Assembly: GCA_002482885.1 (NCBI GenBank)
Contig: DLGW01000005.1
Coordinates: 252,533-316,532 of the forward strand
Origin: Flavobacteriaceae bacterium UBA7684
Lineage (GTDB): Bacteria; Bacteroidota; Bacteroidia; Flavobacteriales; Flavobacteriaceae
Direction of reading: 5' to 3'
Length of the DNA: 64,000 nt
The notes beneath the pieces are model-generated. The model had not been told where the DNA came from, searched no databases, and was given only the letters and a program-made list of their open reading frames with translations. The position numbers were made by a program, and so were the translations under genes. Shown here one piece after another: positions 8,658 through 17,224 of this stretch (its first letter is position 1; the number at the start of each line of letters is the position of its first letter).

Positions 8658-9587
8658 TTAGCTTTGAACTTCATCTGATTTTTTTTCGACCTCTTCTGAT
8701 ATTACCTCAGGTTGGATTTCTTCTTCTTTCTTCTTTTTGAATTTATTCCAAATAAAACTACCTCCTCCAACAATTGCAATTGCTAAAACTTTCCAGAATT
8801 TTAGCAATATCGCAAAGAACCCAACTTTAGCTAATATTTTACCGGCTACAAGGCTTCCAATTGTCCAAGTAGCAACTTCATCCACAGATGAATCAAAATC
8901 AGAGTATTTGTATCCGTCGTTAAATTGAACAATATTTAAAACTTTGTGAATGTCTTTTTTAACCTCAGGTAAATCATTTATAGTAGCAATAGCATTTAAG
9001 ACAATTACACCTTTTCTACCAAGTACACGAACATTGTAATTTAAGGTATTGACTTCTTGACTTCCAAATTTAAGTTCTTTTGCCCAAAAAAGAATTTTTC
9101 GGTCTTTATCATAAAATGGTTTTGTAGCCCATCCCACCATACTTACGGCTTCATAACCTTGTTGTGTACGTTCTTTATTGGCTTCTTCGGTTTCTTCTTG
9201 CATTTGCTCTAATAATTCATCGTAGTCAACATCATCGGCATCATCATCTTCTACATAACCAATTTCATCATATTGAATATTAAAAACATATCCTTTGTCA
9301 CTTAAAACACCTTGATTTTCAGGTAGAATCATTCCTAAAGATAAGTCAGGGCCTTTAGGATTTCCCCAAATGTCCACAATAACTCTTTCAGATTGAGTCG
9401 CATCAAGATATTTAAAACCTTTAGGTACAGTTATTTTACCGATACCATTTCGTAATTCAATAGTTCCTTTTTGATATGTAAATGTACTTTCTATAGAATC
9501 AATTTGTTTTTGAACATCTTCAGGACTTTGAGAATATCCATAAAATGAAATTAATCCTAATAGAATACTTAAAACAGTTTTTTTCAT
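8658..9587 (-). CDS. DUF2167 domain-containing membrane protein
   Basis: 309 residues with a cleavable signal peptide (MKKTVLSILLGLISFYGYSQ), a soluble DUF2167 region (about 35-225), an acidic stretch DDDADDVDYDE near residue 115, a hydrophobic C-terminal hairpin (about 240-285) and a lysine/glutamate-rich tail. DUF2167 proteins in other bacteria are annotated as membrane-anchored proteins of unknown function; the LFWAKELKFG and GRKGVIVLNAIA segments fit that family. It has its own terminator downstream, and no functional partner can be deduced from the neighbours. Confidence 0.8.
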   Translation of the reverse strand: MKKTVLSILLGLISFYGYSQSPEDVQKQIDSIESTFTYQKGTIELRNGIGKITVPKGFKYLDATQSERVIVDIWGNPKGPDLSLGMILPENQGVLSDKGYVFNIQYDEIGYVEDDDADDVDYDELLEQMQEETEEANKERTQQGYEAVSMVGWATKPFYDKDRKILFWAKELKFGSQEVNTLNYNVRVLGRKGVIVLNAIATINDLPEVKKDIHKVLNIVQFNDGYKYSDFDSSVDEVATWTIGSLVAGKILAKVGFFAILLKFWKVLAIAIVGGGSFIWNKFKKKKEEEIQPEVISEEVEKKSDEVQS

Positions 9588-9808
9588 GATATAGTTTTTT
9601 TGATTGATTTTTTTTCTGGAAATTTAATTTTGCTAATGTAGATTTTTTGTGAATATCGAAGTACGATTTTTCGCTGATTTTTTGTTTATCGATTAAAATA
9701 TTTAACAGTACTTTTTATTTCTAAAACAAACCATTTTTCTTGTTCGGAGTCCCAAACGGTTCGTATTTTTTTATTTTCGAAAAGTTGAATTTTATCGTTT
9801 TTCTTGCA

Positions 9809-9884
9809 TTTTTATTGTTTAATCTTACGGAAGTCGGATTGCAAATCCGACTTATCGGGGCAATCTGTTTTTTATTGTTTAATC
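9809..9884. repeat. 16-base direct repeat flanking a palindrome
   Basis: TTTTTATTGTTTAATC occurs at 9809-9824 and again at 9869-9884. Between them is a perfect 10-bp stem, AAGTCGGATT (9831-9840) and AATCCGACTT (9844-9853), with a 3-base loop. This is consistent with a small palindromic element or the trace of one. Confidence 0.6.
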
Positions 9885-9914
9885 GAAAAAGTCTTTCATA
9901 TCTTCGACTTTCCA

Positions 9915-10096
9915 ACTTTCGACTTAAGACCAAGACCGAACACCCAATAAACCGCGTTAATGACGAAGCCATTGTTGGAGTTCTTTTTTATGGAATGAAA
10001 CGCAGTGGAATGGAATAAAAAAAACGACTGGCGACGGCATGACCCGACCCGCCTTAGGCGGGGAGCGGGAACGCCCAAACTATTTTAGTCGAAAGT
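9915..10096. repeat. Intergenic hairpin repeat, copy 2
   Basis: Contains CCGCGTTAATGAC (9952-9964), a GC-rich palindromic tract around 10041-10067 (CCCGCCTTAGGCGGGG) and GGAACGCCC (10068-10076). A 10-base inverted pair, ACTTTCGACT (9915-9924) and AGTCGAAAGT (10087-10096), brackets it. The internal ends match copies at 444-528 (reversed) and 15800-15935 (same orientation). Confidence 0.65.
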
Positions 10097-10222
10097 CCTA
10101 AAGTCCTAAAGTCAAAAGCAATTTCAAATCTCAAATTTCAAATTCAATTAAACGAATTCACGATTAAACAATTAAACAAAATAATTAATCCAAACTTAAA
10201 TCTCCAAACCATCATTAATGCC

Positions 10223-10230
10223 TATTTTTG
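10223..10230 (+). promoter_or_regulatory. Putative -7 element of the metal efflux operon
   Basis: TATTTTTG matches TAnnTTTG and lies 19 bases before the start codon of the RND pump gene. No -33 TTG at the expected distance. Confidence 0.4.
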
Positions 10231-10249
10231 CTAGTGAAATAATGATGCG

Positions 10250-13200
10250 ATGATTCAAAAAATAATATCCTCTAGCTTAAAAAATAAATTGATTGTATTG
10301 CTCTTTGTAGCAGGATTGGTCGGCTACGGATTGTATTCCCTTACGCAATTGTCGATTGGTGCGGTGCCCGATGTAACCAATAATCAGGTGCAAGTAATTA
10401 CCACTTCGCGCAACCTTTCTACACAAGATATAGAACAATTTATAACCTATCCGATAGAATTGGAAATGGCTAATTTACCAGGGGTAAAAGAAATTCGTTC
10501 TATATCAAAATTCGGATTATCGGTAGTCACTATCGTTTTTGATGACGAAATAGGCACGTATTTACCCCGACAACTGATTGCCGAAAAAATTAAAACCGCT
10601 TCCGAAAAAATACCTCAAGAATTTGGTACGCCCGAAATGGGGCCTATCACTACGGGCTTAGGAGAAATTTATCAATATGTTTTAGAAGTAAAACCCGAAT
10701 ATAAAAATCATTATTCTGTAAGTGATTTACGTACCATACAAGATTGGATTGTGCGTCGAAAATTATCAGGCATCAAAGGTGTGGTGGAAATTAATACTTG
10801 GGGCGGTTACCTAAAACAATTTGAAGTAGCCATTAATCCTTCGCAATTGCGCGCGATGAATGTTACGGCTAAGGAAGTTTTTCATGCTTTAGAACAAAAC
10901 AACAGTATAGCAGGTGGTGCTTACATTGAAAAAACCAACCAAAGTTATTTTATTCGTGGCGAAGGATTGGTTAAGGGAATAGAAGACATTCAAAATATCG
11001 TAGTCAAAAATGACGGGGCTGTACCTGTTTACATTAAAAATGTAGCCACGGTTCAAGAAGGTTATGCCAACCGATTTGGAGCCATTACCGCCAACGGAGA
11101 AGGCGAAAAAGTACTGGGGCAGGTAATGATGCTCAAAGGAGCCAATTCCAAACAAGTGATTGAAGACGTTAAAAAAAGGGTAGCCGAAATTGAAACGGCT
11201 TTACCTGAAGGCATCGTTATCAATCCGTTTTTAGAGCGCAGTGAATTGGTTTCTAAAACCACTTTTACGGTAGCCGAAAATCTAATTTTAGGTTGTTTGA
11301 TTGTAGTTTTTGTAGTGATTTTATTATTAGGTAATTGGCGTTCGGGGCTTATCGTAGCTTCGGTAATACCTTTATGTTTGTTGTTTGCCATTACTTTTAT
11401 GAATGTATTTGGTATTGATGCCAATTTAATGAGTTTAGGCGCGATTGACTTTGGCATCATCATAGACGGAACTGTGATTATTGTAGAATTTATTTCGTTC
11501 AAAATCATTTCTCAATCGGCGCAATTAAAAGGTTTAACGCTTGCCGACAGACAAAATCAAATCGATCAAATTACGCACGACAGCACCTCTCGCATGATGA
11601 AGTCTGCCATATTTGGACAATTGATTATTTTAATTGTTTTCATCCCGATTTTATCGCTCACTGGTATTGAAGGGAAAATGTTTAAACCCATGGCAATGAC
11701 CTTTAGTTTTGCTTTGGTGGGCGCCATGATTTTGTGTTTTACGTATGTGCCGGTTATTTCGTCGTTAATCATTAAACCCGTAGCGGAAAATGCCAATTCG
11801 CTTTCTAGTAGATTCATACAAAAACTAAAAAATATTTATTTGCCCATTTTAGATTGGTCATTACAAAACACTAAAAAAGTATTGTATGGTGCGGTGGGAT
11901 TGTTTTTAATGTCTATTGCTGTTTTTTCTAGCATGGGCGGGGAGTTTATTCCTACACTCGATGAAGGCGATTTTGTAATTCAACCCTTTTTAAAAACAGG
12001 AACCACTTTATCTAACACCATACAAACCACAACCAAAATAGAGCAAATCATTTTAAAGAATTTTCCAGAAGTGGATCAAGTAGTGAGTAGGATAGGAGCT
12101 GCCGAAGTACCCACCGACCCGATGAGTATGGAAGAGAGTGACATTATCGTGAAATTAAAACCCAAATCAGAATGGGTTTCTGCTTCTAGTAAAGATGAAT
12201 TGGCGGATAAAATTAAAACGGCTATCAGTAAACAAATTCCAAACATGGATATGGAATTTACCCAACCTATCGAAATGCGTTTTAATGAATTAATCTCTGG
12301 AACACGTTCAGATTTAGCGATTAAAGTGGTGGGTGATGACTTAGATATTTTAAATGAAAAAGCCCATCAAATCAAAAAAGCCATTAAAAATGTGCCCGGT
12401 GCATCTGATGTAATCATCGAAAAAATAACAGGATTACCCCAAATGGTGGTGAATTACAACCGACAAAAAATAGCCCGTTTTGGGTTAAACATAGCCGATG
12501 TGAACCAAATGGTGTCCATGGGATTTGCAGGCGCTACCGCAGGGCGTGTTTTTGAAGGGGAAAAACGATTTGACATGGTGGTTCGTTTAGAAAAAAATAA
12601 TCGAAAAAACCTGCAAGATTTACAAAATTTATACATTCCCTTACCCAACGGAACATACATCACGCTTAAAGAAATAGCCGACATCAGTTATACTACAGGC
12701 CCTGCAAAAATTGCTCGAGACAACACCCACCGTCGAGTAGTTATTGGAGTTAACGTGCGTAATCGAGACATCGAAAGTGTAGTGAAAGACATTTCTAAAA
12801 TCATCAATACACAAATCAAATTACCCACAGGCTATCATGTAACCTATGGTGGTCAGTTCGAAAATTTACAAAGTGCTAAAGACCGATTACTCATAGCCGT
12901 TCCGGTATCGTTGGTGCTTATTTTTATTCTATTGTATTTTGCTTTTAATTCTGTAAAAGAAGCGCTGTTGGTATATTCCGCCATACCACTTTCGGCAGTT
13001 GGGGGCATCTTGTTTTTATGGGCACGTGATTTACCCTTTAGCATCTCTGCGGGGGTAGGATTCATCGCGCTATTTGGTATTGCGGTACTTAACGGCATTG
13101 TATTAATCGAACATTTTAAAGAACTAAAACAACACGAAAAATTATCTATACACCAGTTAATCATCAAAGGCGCTACCGACCGACTTCGCCCCGTATTGTT

Positions 13201-13387
13201 AACGGCATTGGCGGCGGCATTAGGGTTTTTACCCATGGCCATTTCAACCATGGCAGGAGCCGAAGTACAACGACCGTTAGCCACAGTAGTTATCGGTGGA
13301 TTGTTTACCGCTACGTTGCTCACCTTGGTAGTTTTGCCGGTGTTGTTTAAATTAATGGAGTCAAAAAATAAAAATATTAATGAGTAG
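10250..13387 (+). CDS. CusA/CzcA family heavy-metal efflux RND pump
   Basis: A 1045-residue inner-membrane proton antiporter that pumps metal cations through a three-part envelope complex. The order is one TM helix (10-30), a periplasmic porter region with the MMLKG and PEGI motifs, TM helices 2-7 (340-540), a second porter region and TM helices 8-12 (900-1035). The proton-relay motif of heavy-metal RND pumps is visible as DFGIIIDGTVIIVE (Asp400, Asp406, Glu413), matching CzcA Asp402, Asp408 and Glu415. The metal (Zn/Co/Cd or Cu/Ag) cannot be fixed from this. The channel and adaptor genes follow. Confidence 0.93.
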   Translation: MIQKIISSSLKNKLIVLLFVAGLVGYGLYSLTQLSIGAVPDVTNNQVQVITTSRNLSTQDIEQFITYPIELEMANLPGVKEIRSISKFGLSVVTIVFDDEIGTYLPRQLIAEKIKTASEKIPQEFGTPEMGPITTGLGEIYQYVLEVKPEYKNHYSVSDLRTIQDWIVRRKLSGIKGVVEINTWGGYLKQFEVAINPSQLRAMNVTAKEVFHALEQNNSIAGGAYIEKTNQSYFIRGEGLVKGIEDIQNIVVKNDGAVPVYIKNVATVQEGYANRFGAITANGEGEKVLGQVMMLKGANSKQVIEDVKKRVAEIETALPEGIVINPFLERSELVSKTTFTVAENLILGCLIVVFVVILLLGNWRSGLIVASVIPLCLLFAITFMNVFGIDANLMSLGAIDFGIIIDGTVIIVEFISFKIISQSAQLKGLTLADRQNQIDQITHDSTSRMMKSAIFGQLIILIVFIPILSLTGIEGKMFKPMAMTFSFALVGAMILCFTYVPVISSLIIKPVAENANSLSSRFIQKLKNIYLPILDWSLQNTKKVLYGAVGLFLMSIAVFSSMGGEFIPTLDEGDFVIQPFLKTGTTLSNTIQTTTKIEQIILKNFPEVDQVVSRIGAAEVPTDPMSMEESDIIVKLKPKSEWVSASSKDELADKIKTAISKQIPNMDMEFTQPIEMRFNELISGTRSDLAIKVVGDDLDILNEKAHQIKKAIKNVPGASDVIIEKITGLPQMVVNYNRQKIARFGLNIADVNQMVSMGFAGATAGRVFEGEKRFDMVVRLEKNNRKNLQDLQNLYIPLPNGTYITLKEIADISYTTGPAKIARDNTHRRVVIGVNVRNRDIESVVKDISKIINTQIKLPTGYHVTYGGQFENLQSAKDRLLIAVPVSLVLIFILLYFAFNSVKEALLVYSAIPLSAVGGILFLWARDLPFSISAGVGFIALFGIAVLNGIVLIEHFKELKQHEKLSIHQLIIKGATDRLRPVLLTALAAALGFLPMAISTMAGAEVQRPLATVVIGGLFTATLLTLVVLPVLFKLMESKNKNINE

Positions 13388-13457
13388 CTATTCCTGCTGT
13401 CCGCTGTATCTTTTGCTTGAAAAAAAGCAAAAGGATGCCGCTACCATCAGGGCTAAA
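13384..13457. repeat. Intergenic hairpin repeat, copy 3 (partial)
   Basis: Begins at the stop codon of the RND pump: CTATTCCTGCTGTCCGCTG, then a 9-bp stem CTTTTGCTT (13410-13418) / AAGCAAAAG (13425-13433), then GATGCCGCTACCATCAGGG. It has the look of the hairpin-rich repeats seen between flavobacterial genes but lacks the GGGCGTTCC end. It lies between two genes of one operon and supplies a spurious ATG frame to the next gene. Confidence 0.5.
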
Positions 13458-13466
13458 AATAAAAAA

Positions 13467-14654
13467 ATGAGAATTTTATACATAATTAGTTTTTGTTTTA
13501 TACTTACCCTAGGGAAAGCCCAAAACTTACCTACGGAATTAGTGCAGTTGATTAACCAAACCGCACAAAACAACTTGGGTTTACAAGCTGCCCAATTGCA
13601 AGTAGACAAATACCAAGCACAAATTAAAATTGCTTACACCTTTGATAAAACCAATGTGTATTACAGCTACGACCAAAACAACATAGCCTTAAATAACTTG
13701 CCGTTAAAAGTATTTGGCGCCCAACAACGATTTGATTTTCCTACAGTTTACGGAGCACAAAAAAAAATGTACACCAGTGAATATGAACGGGAGAAATCCT
13801 TTTTAGCTCTTCAAAAAAACAAACTAAACGCACAAGTAAGTCAATTGTATAATCAAGTAGTTTACGTGCAACACCAACAAAAAACCTATCAATATTTAGA
13901 CAGCTTATACGAGAATTTTTCAAAAGCCAGCAACCGAAAATTTGAATTGGGCGAAACCAATTACTTGGAAAAAATCAATGCTCAAGCCAAGTTTCAGCGC
14001 ATCCGTACGTTGTTAACCCAATTAGCCAAAGAAAAAGAAAGTTTACATGCCCAATTAAAAGGGTTGTTGCCTAATTTTCAGGCGCAAAACATACAAAGTC
14101 AACAGTTAGAGCCTTTGCCAATGGCTTTAATCAAAGAAAATAAAGCGTTATACACCGAGTATTTTCAAAGCATCGGAAAAGTGTATCAAACTCAATTGCA
14201 ATTACAAAAACAACAATGGTTGCCAGAAATTAATTTGGAATATTTTAGGGGTAATAATGCTTTGTTAAGTCAATCTTTATATGGTTTTCAAGTAGGATTG
14301 GCGATACCCTTGTTTTTTTCGGGAAATGTAGTCAAAACCAAAGTGGCGCGGTTGGAATATCAAAGTTGGGAACAACAACAAAAAAATCAAGAAAATCAAT
14401 TGGAAAATTTTGTGCTTCAAAAAAGAAATGAATTGCAAAAACACCAATTGGCATTGGATTATTACCAACAAACCGGGAAAAAACTAGCTACGGAAATTAT
14501 TAAAGTAGCCAGCAAAAGTTTTAAAAATGGTGAAATAGATTTTTTTCAATACATCCAAAGTTTGGAAAACGCCACCACCATCGAAATGGATTATTTGCAA
14601 ACGGTTTCGTTATACAACCAAACGGCCTACGAATTATATTATCTTAATTATTAA
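13467..14654 (+). CDS. TolC-like outer membrane efflux protein (CzcC type)
   Basis: The outer membrane channel partner of the preceding RND pump. The start is set at ATG 13467, which gives MRILYIISFCFILTLGKAQ, a good signal peptide, and 395 residues. The longer frame from 13380 adds 29 residues translated from a repeat element and is not credible. The body is rich in Gln/Leu coiled-coil helices in two parts (about 25-205 and 235-395), the internal duplication typical of outer membrane efflux proteins. It lies 9 bases before the adaptor gene. Confidence 0.85.
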   Translation: MRILYIISFCFILTLGKAQNLPTELVQLINQTAQNNLGLQAAQLQVDKYQAQIKIAYTFDKTNVYYSYDQNNIALNNLPLKVFGAQQRFDFPTVYGAQKKMYTSEYEREKSFLALQKNKLNAQVSQLYNQVVYVQHQQKTYQYLDSLYENFSKASNRKFELGETNYLEKINAQAKFQRIRTLLTQLAKEKESLHAQLKGLLPNFQAQNIQSQQLEPLPMALIKENKALYTEYFQSIGKVYQTQLQLQKQQWLPEINLEYFRGNNALLSQSLYGFQVGLAIPLFFSGNVVKTKVARLEYQSWEQQQKNQENQLENFVLQKRNELQKHQLALDYYQQTGKKLATEIIKVASKSFKNGEIDFFQYIQSLENATTIEMDYLQTVSLYNQTAYELYYLNY

Positions 14655-14663
14655 ATTCATAAA

Positions 14664-15773
14664 ATGAAAAAATATAGCTCTCTTTTAATTCTTGTTTTAC
14701 TTGCTTTTTCCTGTAAAAAAAGTGAAGAAGAAACCGCAGTAAAATCAAACGATTTAATCACCGTTACCAAAACCCAATTTGAAGGGTCGGGTATGCAATT
14801 GGGAACAGTTAGCGAACAATTGTTTGACGATGCGGTACAAACTTCTGGAGTTATTGATGTACCTGCGCAACACAAAGCTAAAATTACCGCATTATTGGGT
14901 GGATATGTAAAAAACACGCCTTTAATGGTGGGCGATAAAGTACAAAAAGGACAATTGTTGGTTACGCTCGAAAATACTGAATATGTTGATTTACAACAAT
15001 CGTATTTAGAAGTTTTTGAGCAAATGACTTTTTTACAATCGGAATATCAACGTCAAAAAACTATGTTAGACGAAAATATTACTTCACAGAAAAACTATTT
15101 AAAAGCCGAAAGTGATTACAAAAGAAACAAAGCGGCTTACGAAAGTTTAAAACAAAAATTACAGTTGTTAAACATCAATCCAAAACAAGTTGAAAAAGGC
15201 AACATCGTTTCTACCATTCAAATTTATGCACCTATTACAGGCGAAGTAACGGTATTAAATGCTAACGTGGGTAAGTTTATTGCGCCATCGGACACGTTTA
15301 TTGAATTGGTGGATTTGAACCATTTGTATTTACAACTGAATGTATTTGAAAAAGATGTTTTAAAAATCCGTTCGGGTCAAAAAATTAATTATAAAATTCC
15401 CGAAGCGAATGCTGATTTGCGTCAATCTACGGTTCAATTGATTGGAAAATCTATAGAAAGTGCGAATCGTACCATTTCGGTTTCGGGTCAACTTTCTGAA
15501 AAGGATAAAAAACAATTGATTGCTGGTATGTTTGTAGAAGCCCAAATTATTACAGGAAGTAAAAAAGCACTGGCATTACCTACGGATGCTTTGGTAAACG
15601 AAGATAAAAAGGACTATATTTTTATATTAGAAAAAGAAGATGCTACACATTACTTTTTTAAAAGAATTCCTGTTCAAAAAGGAACTGCCAATGAAACTTG
15701 GGTTGAGGTAGGTTCTAAATATGATTTAAAAAGTAAGAAGATACTTGTTAAAGGAGCTTTTGATTTGAATTAG
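14664..15773 (+). CDS. RND efflux periplasmic adaptor, lipoprotein (HlyD/CzcB type)
   Basis: The membrane fusion protein linking pump and channel, 369 residues, with a lipoprotein signal ending LLAFSC (Cys17). A barrel-sandwich half-motif is seen at KITALLGGYVKNTPLMVGDKVQKGQ (written in part; residues about 73-97), followed by a coiled-coil hairpin (about 105-170), the second half-motif IYAPITGEVTVLNANVGKF and a beta-barrel/C-terminal region. No His-rich metal-binding segment is visible, unlike some CusB/CzcB proteins. It is the last gene of the pump-channel-adaptor operon, which carries no regulator gene. Confidence 0.88.
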   Translation: MKKYSSLLILVLLAFSCKKSEEETAVKSNDLITVTKTQFEGSGMQLGTVSEQLFDDAVQTSGVIDVPAQHKAKITALLGGYVKNTPLMVGDKVQKGQLLVTLENTEYVDLQQSYLEVFEQMTFLQSEYQRQKTMLDENITSQKNYLKAESDYKRNKAAYESLKQKLQLLNINPKQVEKGNIVSTIQIYAPITGEVTVLNANVGKFIAPSDTFIELVDLNHLYLQLNVFEKDVLKIRSGQKINYKIPEANADLRQSTVQLIGKSIESANRTISVSGQLSEKDKKQLIAGMFVEAQIITGSKKALALPTDALVNEDKKDYIFILEKEDATHYFFKRIPVQKGTANETWVEVGSKYDLKSKKILVKGAFDLN

Positions 15774-15799
15774 GCATTTTAAGATAAACAAAGTAAAAC

Positions 15800-15935
15800 C
15801 CAAGACCTAAAACCCATTACCTAAAGCAACCGCGTTAATGACAGCAGTGAAAATCCTTTTAAGCCAGCCCGAATTTTGGCTGGCTTAAAAGATTGCAACG
15901 AATGTCATGACCCGCCTAGGCGGGGAACGCCATCA
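15800..15935. repeat. Intergenic hairpin repeat, copy 4
   Basis: Carries CCGCGTTAATGAC (15830-15842), a perfect 14-bp stem CTTTTAAGCCAGCC (15856-15869) / GGCTGGCTTAAAAG (15878-15891), the palindrome CCCGCCTAGGCGGG (15911-15924) and GGAACGCC (15924-15931). It ends 4 bases before the terC stop. The 14-bp hairpin could also act as a terminator for the convergent genes. Confidence 0.7.
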
Positions 15936-16709
15936 TTATTTTTTGGTTTTGCGCATTTTCATGTTTAAAAACTCTACCAATAACGAAAAGGAAATGGCAA
16001 AATATAAGTAGCCTTTAGGCACAGCCCCCACTTCTTGATTTAAAATTAAAGTGTGTGACAAGTGAGCGCCTTCGGTGATTAGCATGAACCCAATTAAGAT
16101 TAAAAAGGATAAACCTAAAATTTGGATGGATGGATTGGCGTTTACAAAATTTCCTACTGGAACGGCAAACAACATCATAATTAACACAGATATGATTACA
16201 GCGGCAATCATAATATAAAGTGCACCAGGAACTCCGTTGGTCATCCCAACTGCGGTTAAAATGGAGTCAAAAGAAAAGACTAAGTCGATTAAAATAATTT
16301 GAAAAATAACCGAACTGAACGACTTGGCAGCAGAATGTTTCATTTCGGCTTCTTCGTGTCCTTTTTCATCTACTTTTTCATGAATTTCTTTGGTGCTTTT
16401 ATAAATTAAAAATAGTCCTCCTAAAAATAAAATGATGCTTTGCCCAGTAATTTGGCTGTGTATCCAACTGAGGTCAATGGTAAACCAAGGGTCTTTCATG
16501 GCTACTAAATAGGATATACCTAACAATAATCCGATTCGCATGAACATGGCTAAAAATAATCCCACTCGGGTGGCTTTTTTACGGTCTTCGGCTTTTAGTT
16601 TTCCTGTGGCGATGGATATAAATATGATGTTGTCTATCCCTAAAACAATCTCTAAAAAGGTTAGGGTTAAAAAAGCAATAAGTGCATCGGCGGTGAATAA
16701 AAATTCCAT
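15936..16709 (-). CDS. TerC family integral membrane protein
   Basis: 257 residues with about seven hydrophobic segments. FLTLTFLEIVLGIDNIIFISI (in part; about 14-34) and IDLVFSFDSILTAVGM (about 140-155) carry the paired acidic residues inside TM helices that define the TerC/Alx family. Members have been linked to tellurite resistance and, in several bacteria, to manganese export during protein secretion; the role here is inferred from family. It starts 3 bases after the stop of the small secreted protein gene, so the two are probably one transcript. Confidence 0.88.
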   Translation of the reverse strand: MEFLFTADALIAFLTLTFLEIVLGIDNIIFISIATGKLKAEDRKKATRVGLFLAMFMRIGLLLGISYLVAMKDPWFTIDLSWIHSQITGQSIILFLGGLFLIYKSTKEIHEKVDEKGHEEAEMKHSAAKSFSSVIFQIILIDLVFSFDSILTAVGMTNGVPGALYIMIAAVIISVLIMMLFAVPVGNFVNANPSIQILGLSFLILIGFMLITEGAHLSHTLILNQEVGAVPKGYLYFAISFSLLVEFLNMKMRKTKK

Positions 16710-16712
16710 AAT

Positions 16713-17084
16713 TTATTTGATTTTATAAGCGATTGATTTTTGTTTTTTTGGTTGTCCCACTAAGGAAAATTCATAGGTGTAACTATCCGCTGTAGTGGTT
16801 AGTATTTTAATATGTACGGCTTTTTCTTCCGCTTTGTTTTTAGGATGTAACTGTTGTACTACATACTCACAATCGTTAATCCATCGAATGCTTGCGGTGT
16901 CATTTTTAGGTTTTTGATAAGTAATTTCTAAGTCGTTGACTCTTTCAAAAATTACTTTTTGTGATTTTTCATTAATGGTAATTTCTGTTTCGAATTTACC
17001 TGTTTTATAATCGGTGCAATTTCGTTGAGCCTGATAGCAAGCTACAGTAAAAAACAAACCAATAATAGTTAATAATTTGTACAT
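16713..17084 (-). CDS. Small secreted protein of unknown function
   Basis: 123 residues with an N-terminal signal (MYKLLTIIGLFFTVACYQAQ). It could be cleaved by signal peptidase I after AQ or, less likely, lipidated at Cys16, since the lipobox is poor. The mature part holds a Cys pair (RNCTDY, NDCEYV) and the conserved-looking IRWINDCEYVVQQ. Similar small secreted proteins are common in flavobacteria and are sometimes mislabelled as topoisomerase. No function can be assigned. It precedes terC by 3 bases. Confidence 0.65.
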   Translation of the reverse strand: MYKLLTIIGLFFTVACYQAQRNCTDYKTGKFETEITINEKSQKVIFERVNDLEITYQKPKNDTASIRWINDCEYVVQQLHPKNKAEEKAVHIKILTTTADSYTYEFSLVGQPKKQKSIAYKIK

Positions 17085-17103
17085 TTTATGTTTGATATGG
17101 GCT

Positions 17104-17111
17104 CAAATTTA
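17104..17111 (-). promoter_or_regulatory. Putative -7 element of the secreted protein-terC pair
   Basis: The minus strand reads TAAATTTG, a TAnnTTTG match, 19 bases before the start codon at 17084. It is divergent from the polysaccharide locus promoter. Confidence 0.35.
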
Positions 17112-17179
17112 CAATTTATTAGTGATAAGAGAACATCTAAAAAACCTTTGTTTTATATATGACTAATAGGTTATATTTA

Positions 17180-17187
17180 TATATTTG
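17180..17187 (+). promoter_or_regulatory. Putative -7 element at the head of the polysaccharide locus
   Basis: TATATTTG is an exact TAnnTTTG match 37 bases before the ATG of the exporter permease. This is the only good promoter match immediately ahead of the long plus-strand run. A TTTG (17147-17150) lies 29 bases upstream, too far for the usual spacing. Confidence 0.4.
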
Positions 17188-17224
17188 TGGTTGGTTAAAA
17201 AAATGTTAAAACAATAACTCAACT

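Larger units (their letters stand above)
9588..10249. other. Gene-free region of 662 bases rich in repeats
   Basis: No credible gene; the short open frames overlap each other on both strands and resemble nothing. It holds a 16-base direct repeat bracketing a hairpin (9809-9884), a copy of the dispersed intergenic repeat (about 9915-10096), an 8-base tandem AAAGTCCT repeated about 2.5 times (10092-10113), then very A/T-rich sequence leading to the -7 box of the efflux genes at 10223. Confidence 0.6.

Noticed and set aside
9721..10078. Three overlapping frames of 60-92 codons on both strands in the gap before the metal efflux genes
   Set aside because: They overlap each other and cover repeat sequence, show no domain or start context, and are best explained as chance frames in a repeat.
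444..16000. CRISPR array or integrated mobile element signalled by the repeated GC-rich tracts
   Set aside because: Copies are isolated, differ in their cores, are not regularly spaced and are not accompanied by cas, transposase or integrase genes in the window.
16713..17084. Topoisomerase IV label for the small secreted protein
   Set aside because: The protein is 123 residues with a signal peptide and has no topoisomerase motif; such labels on this type of protein look like database errors.
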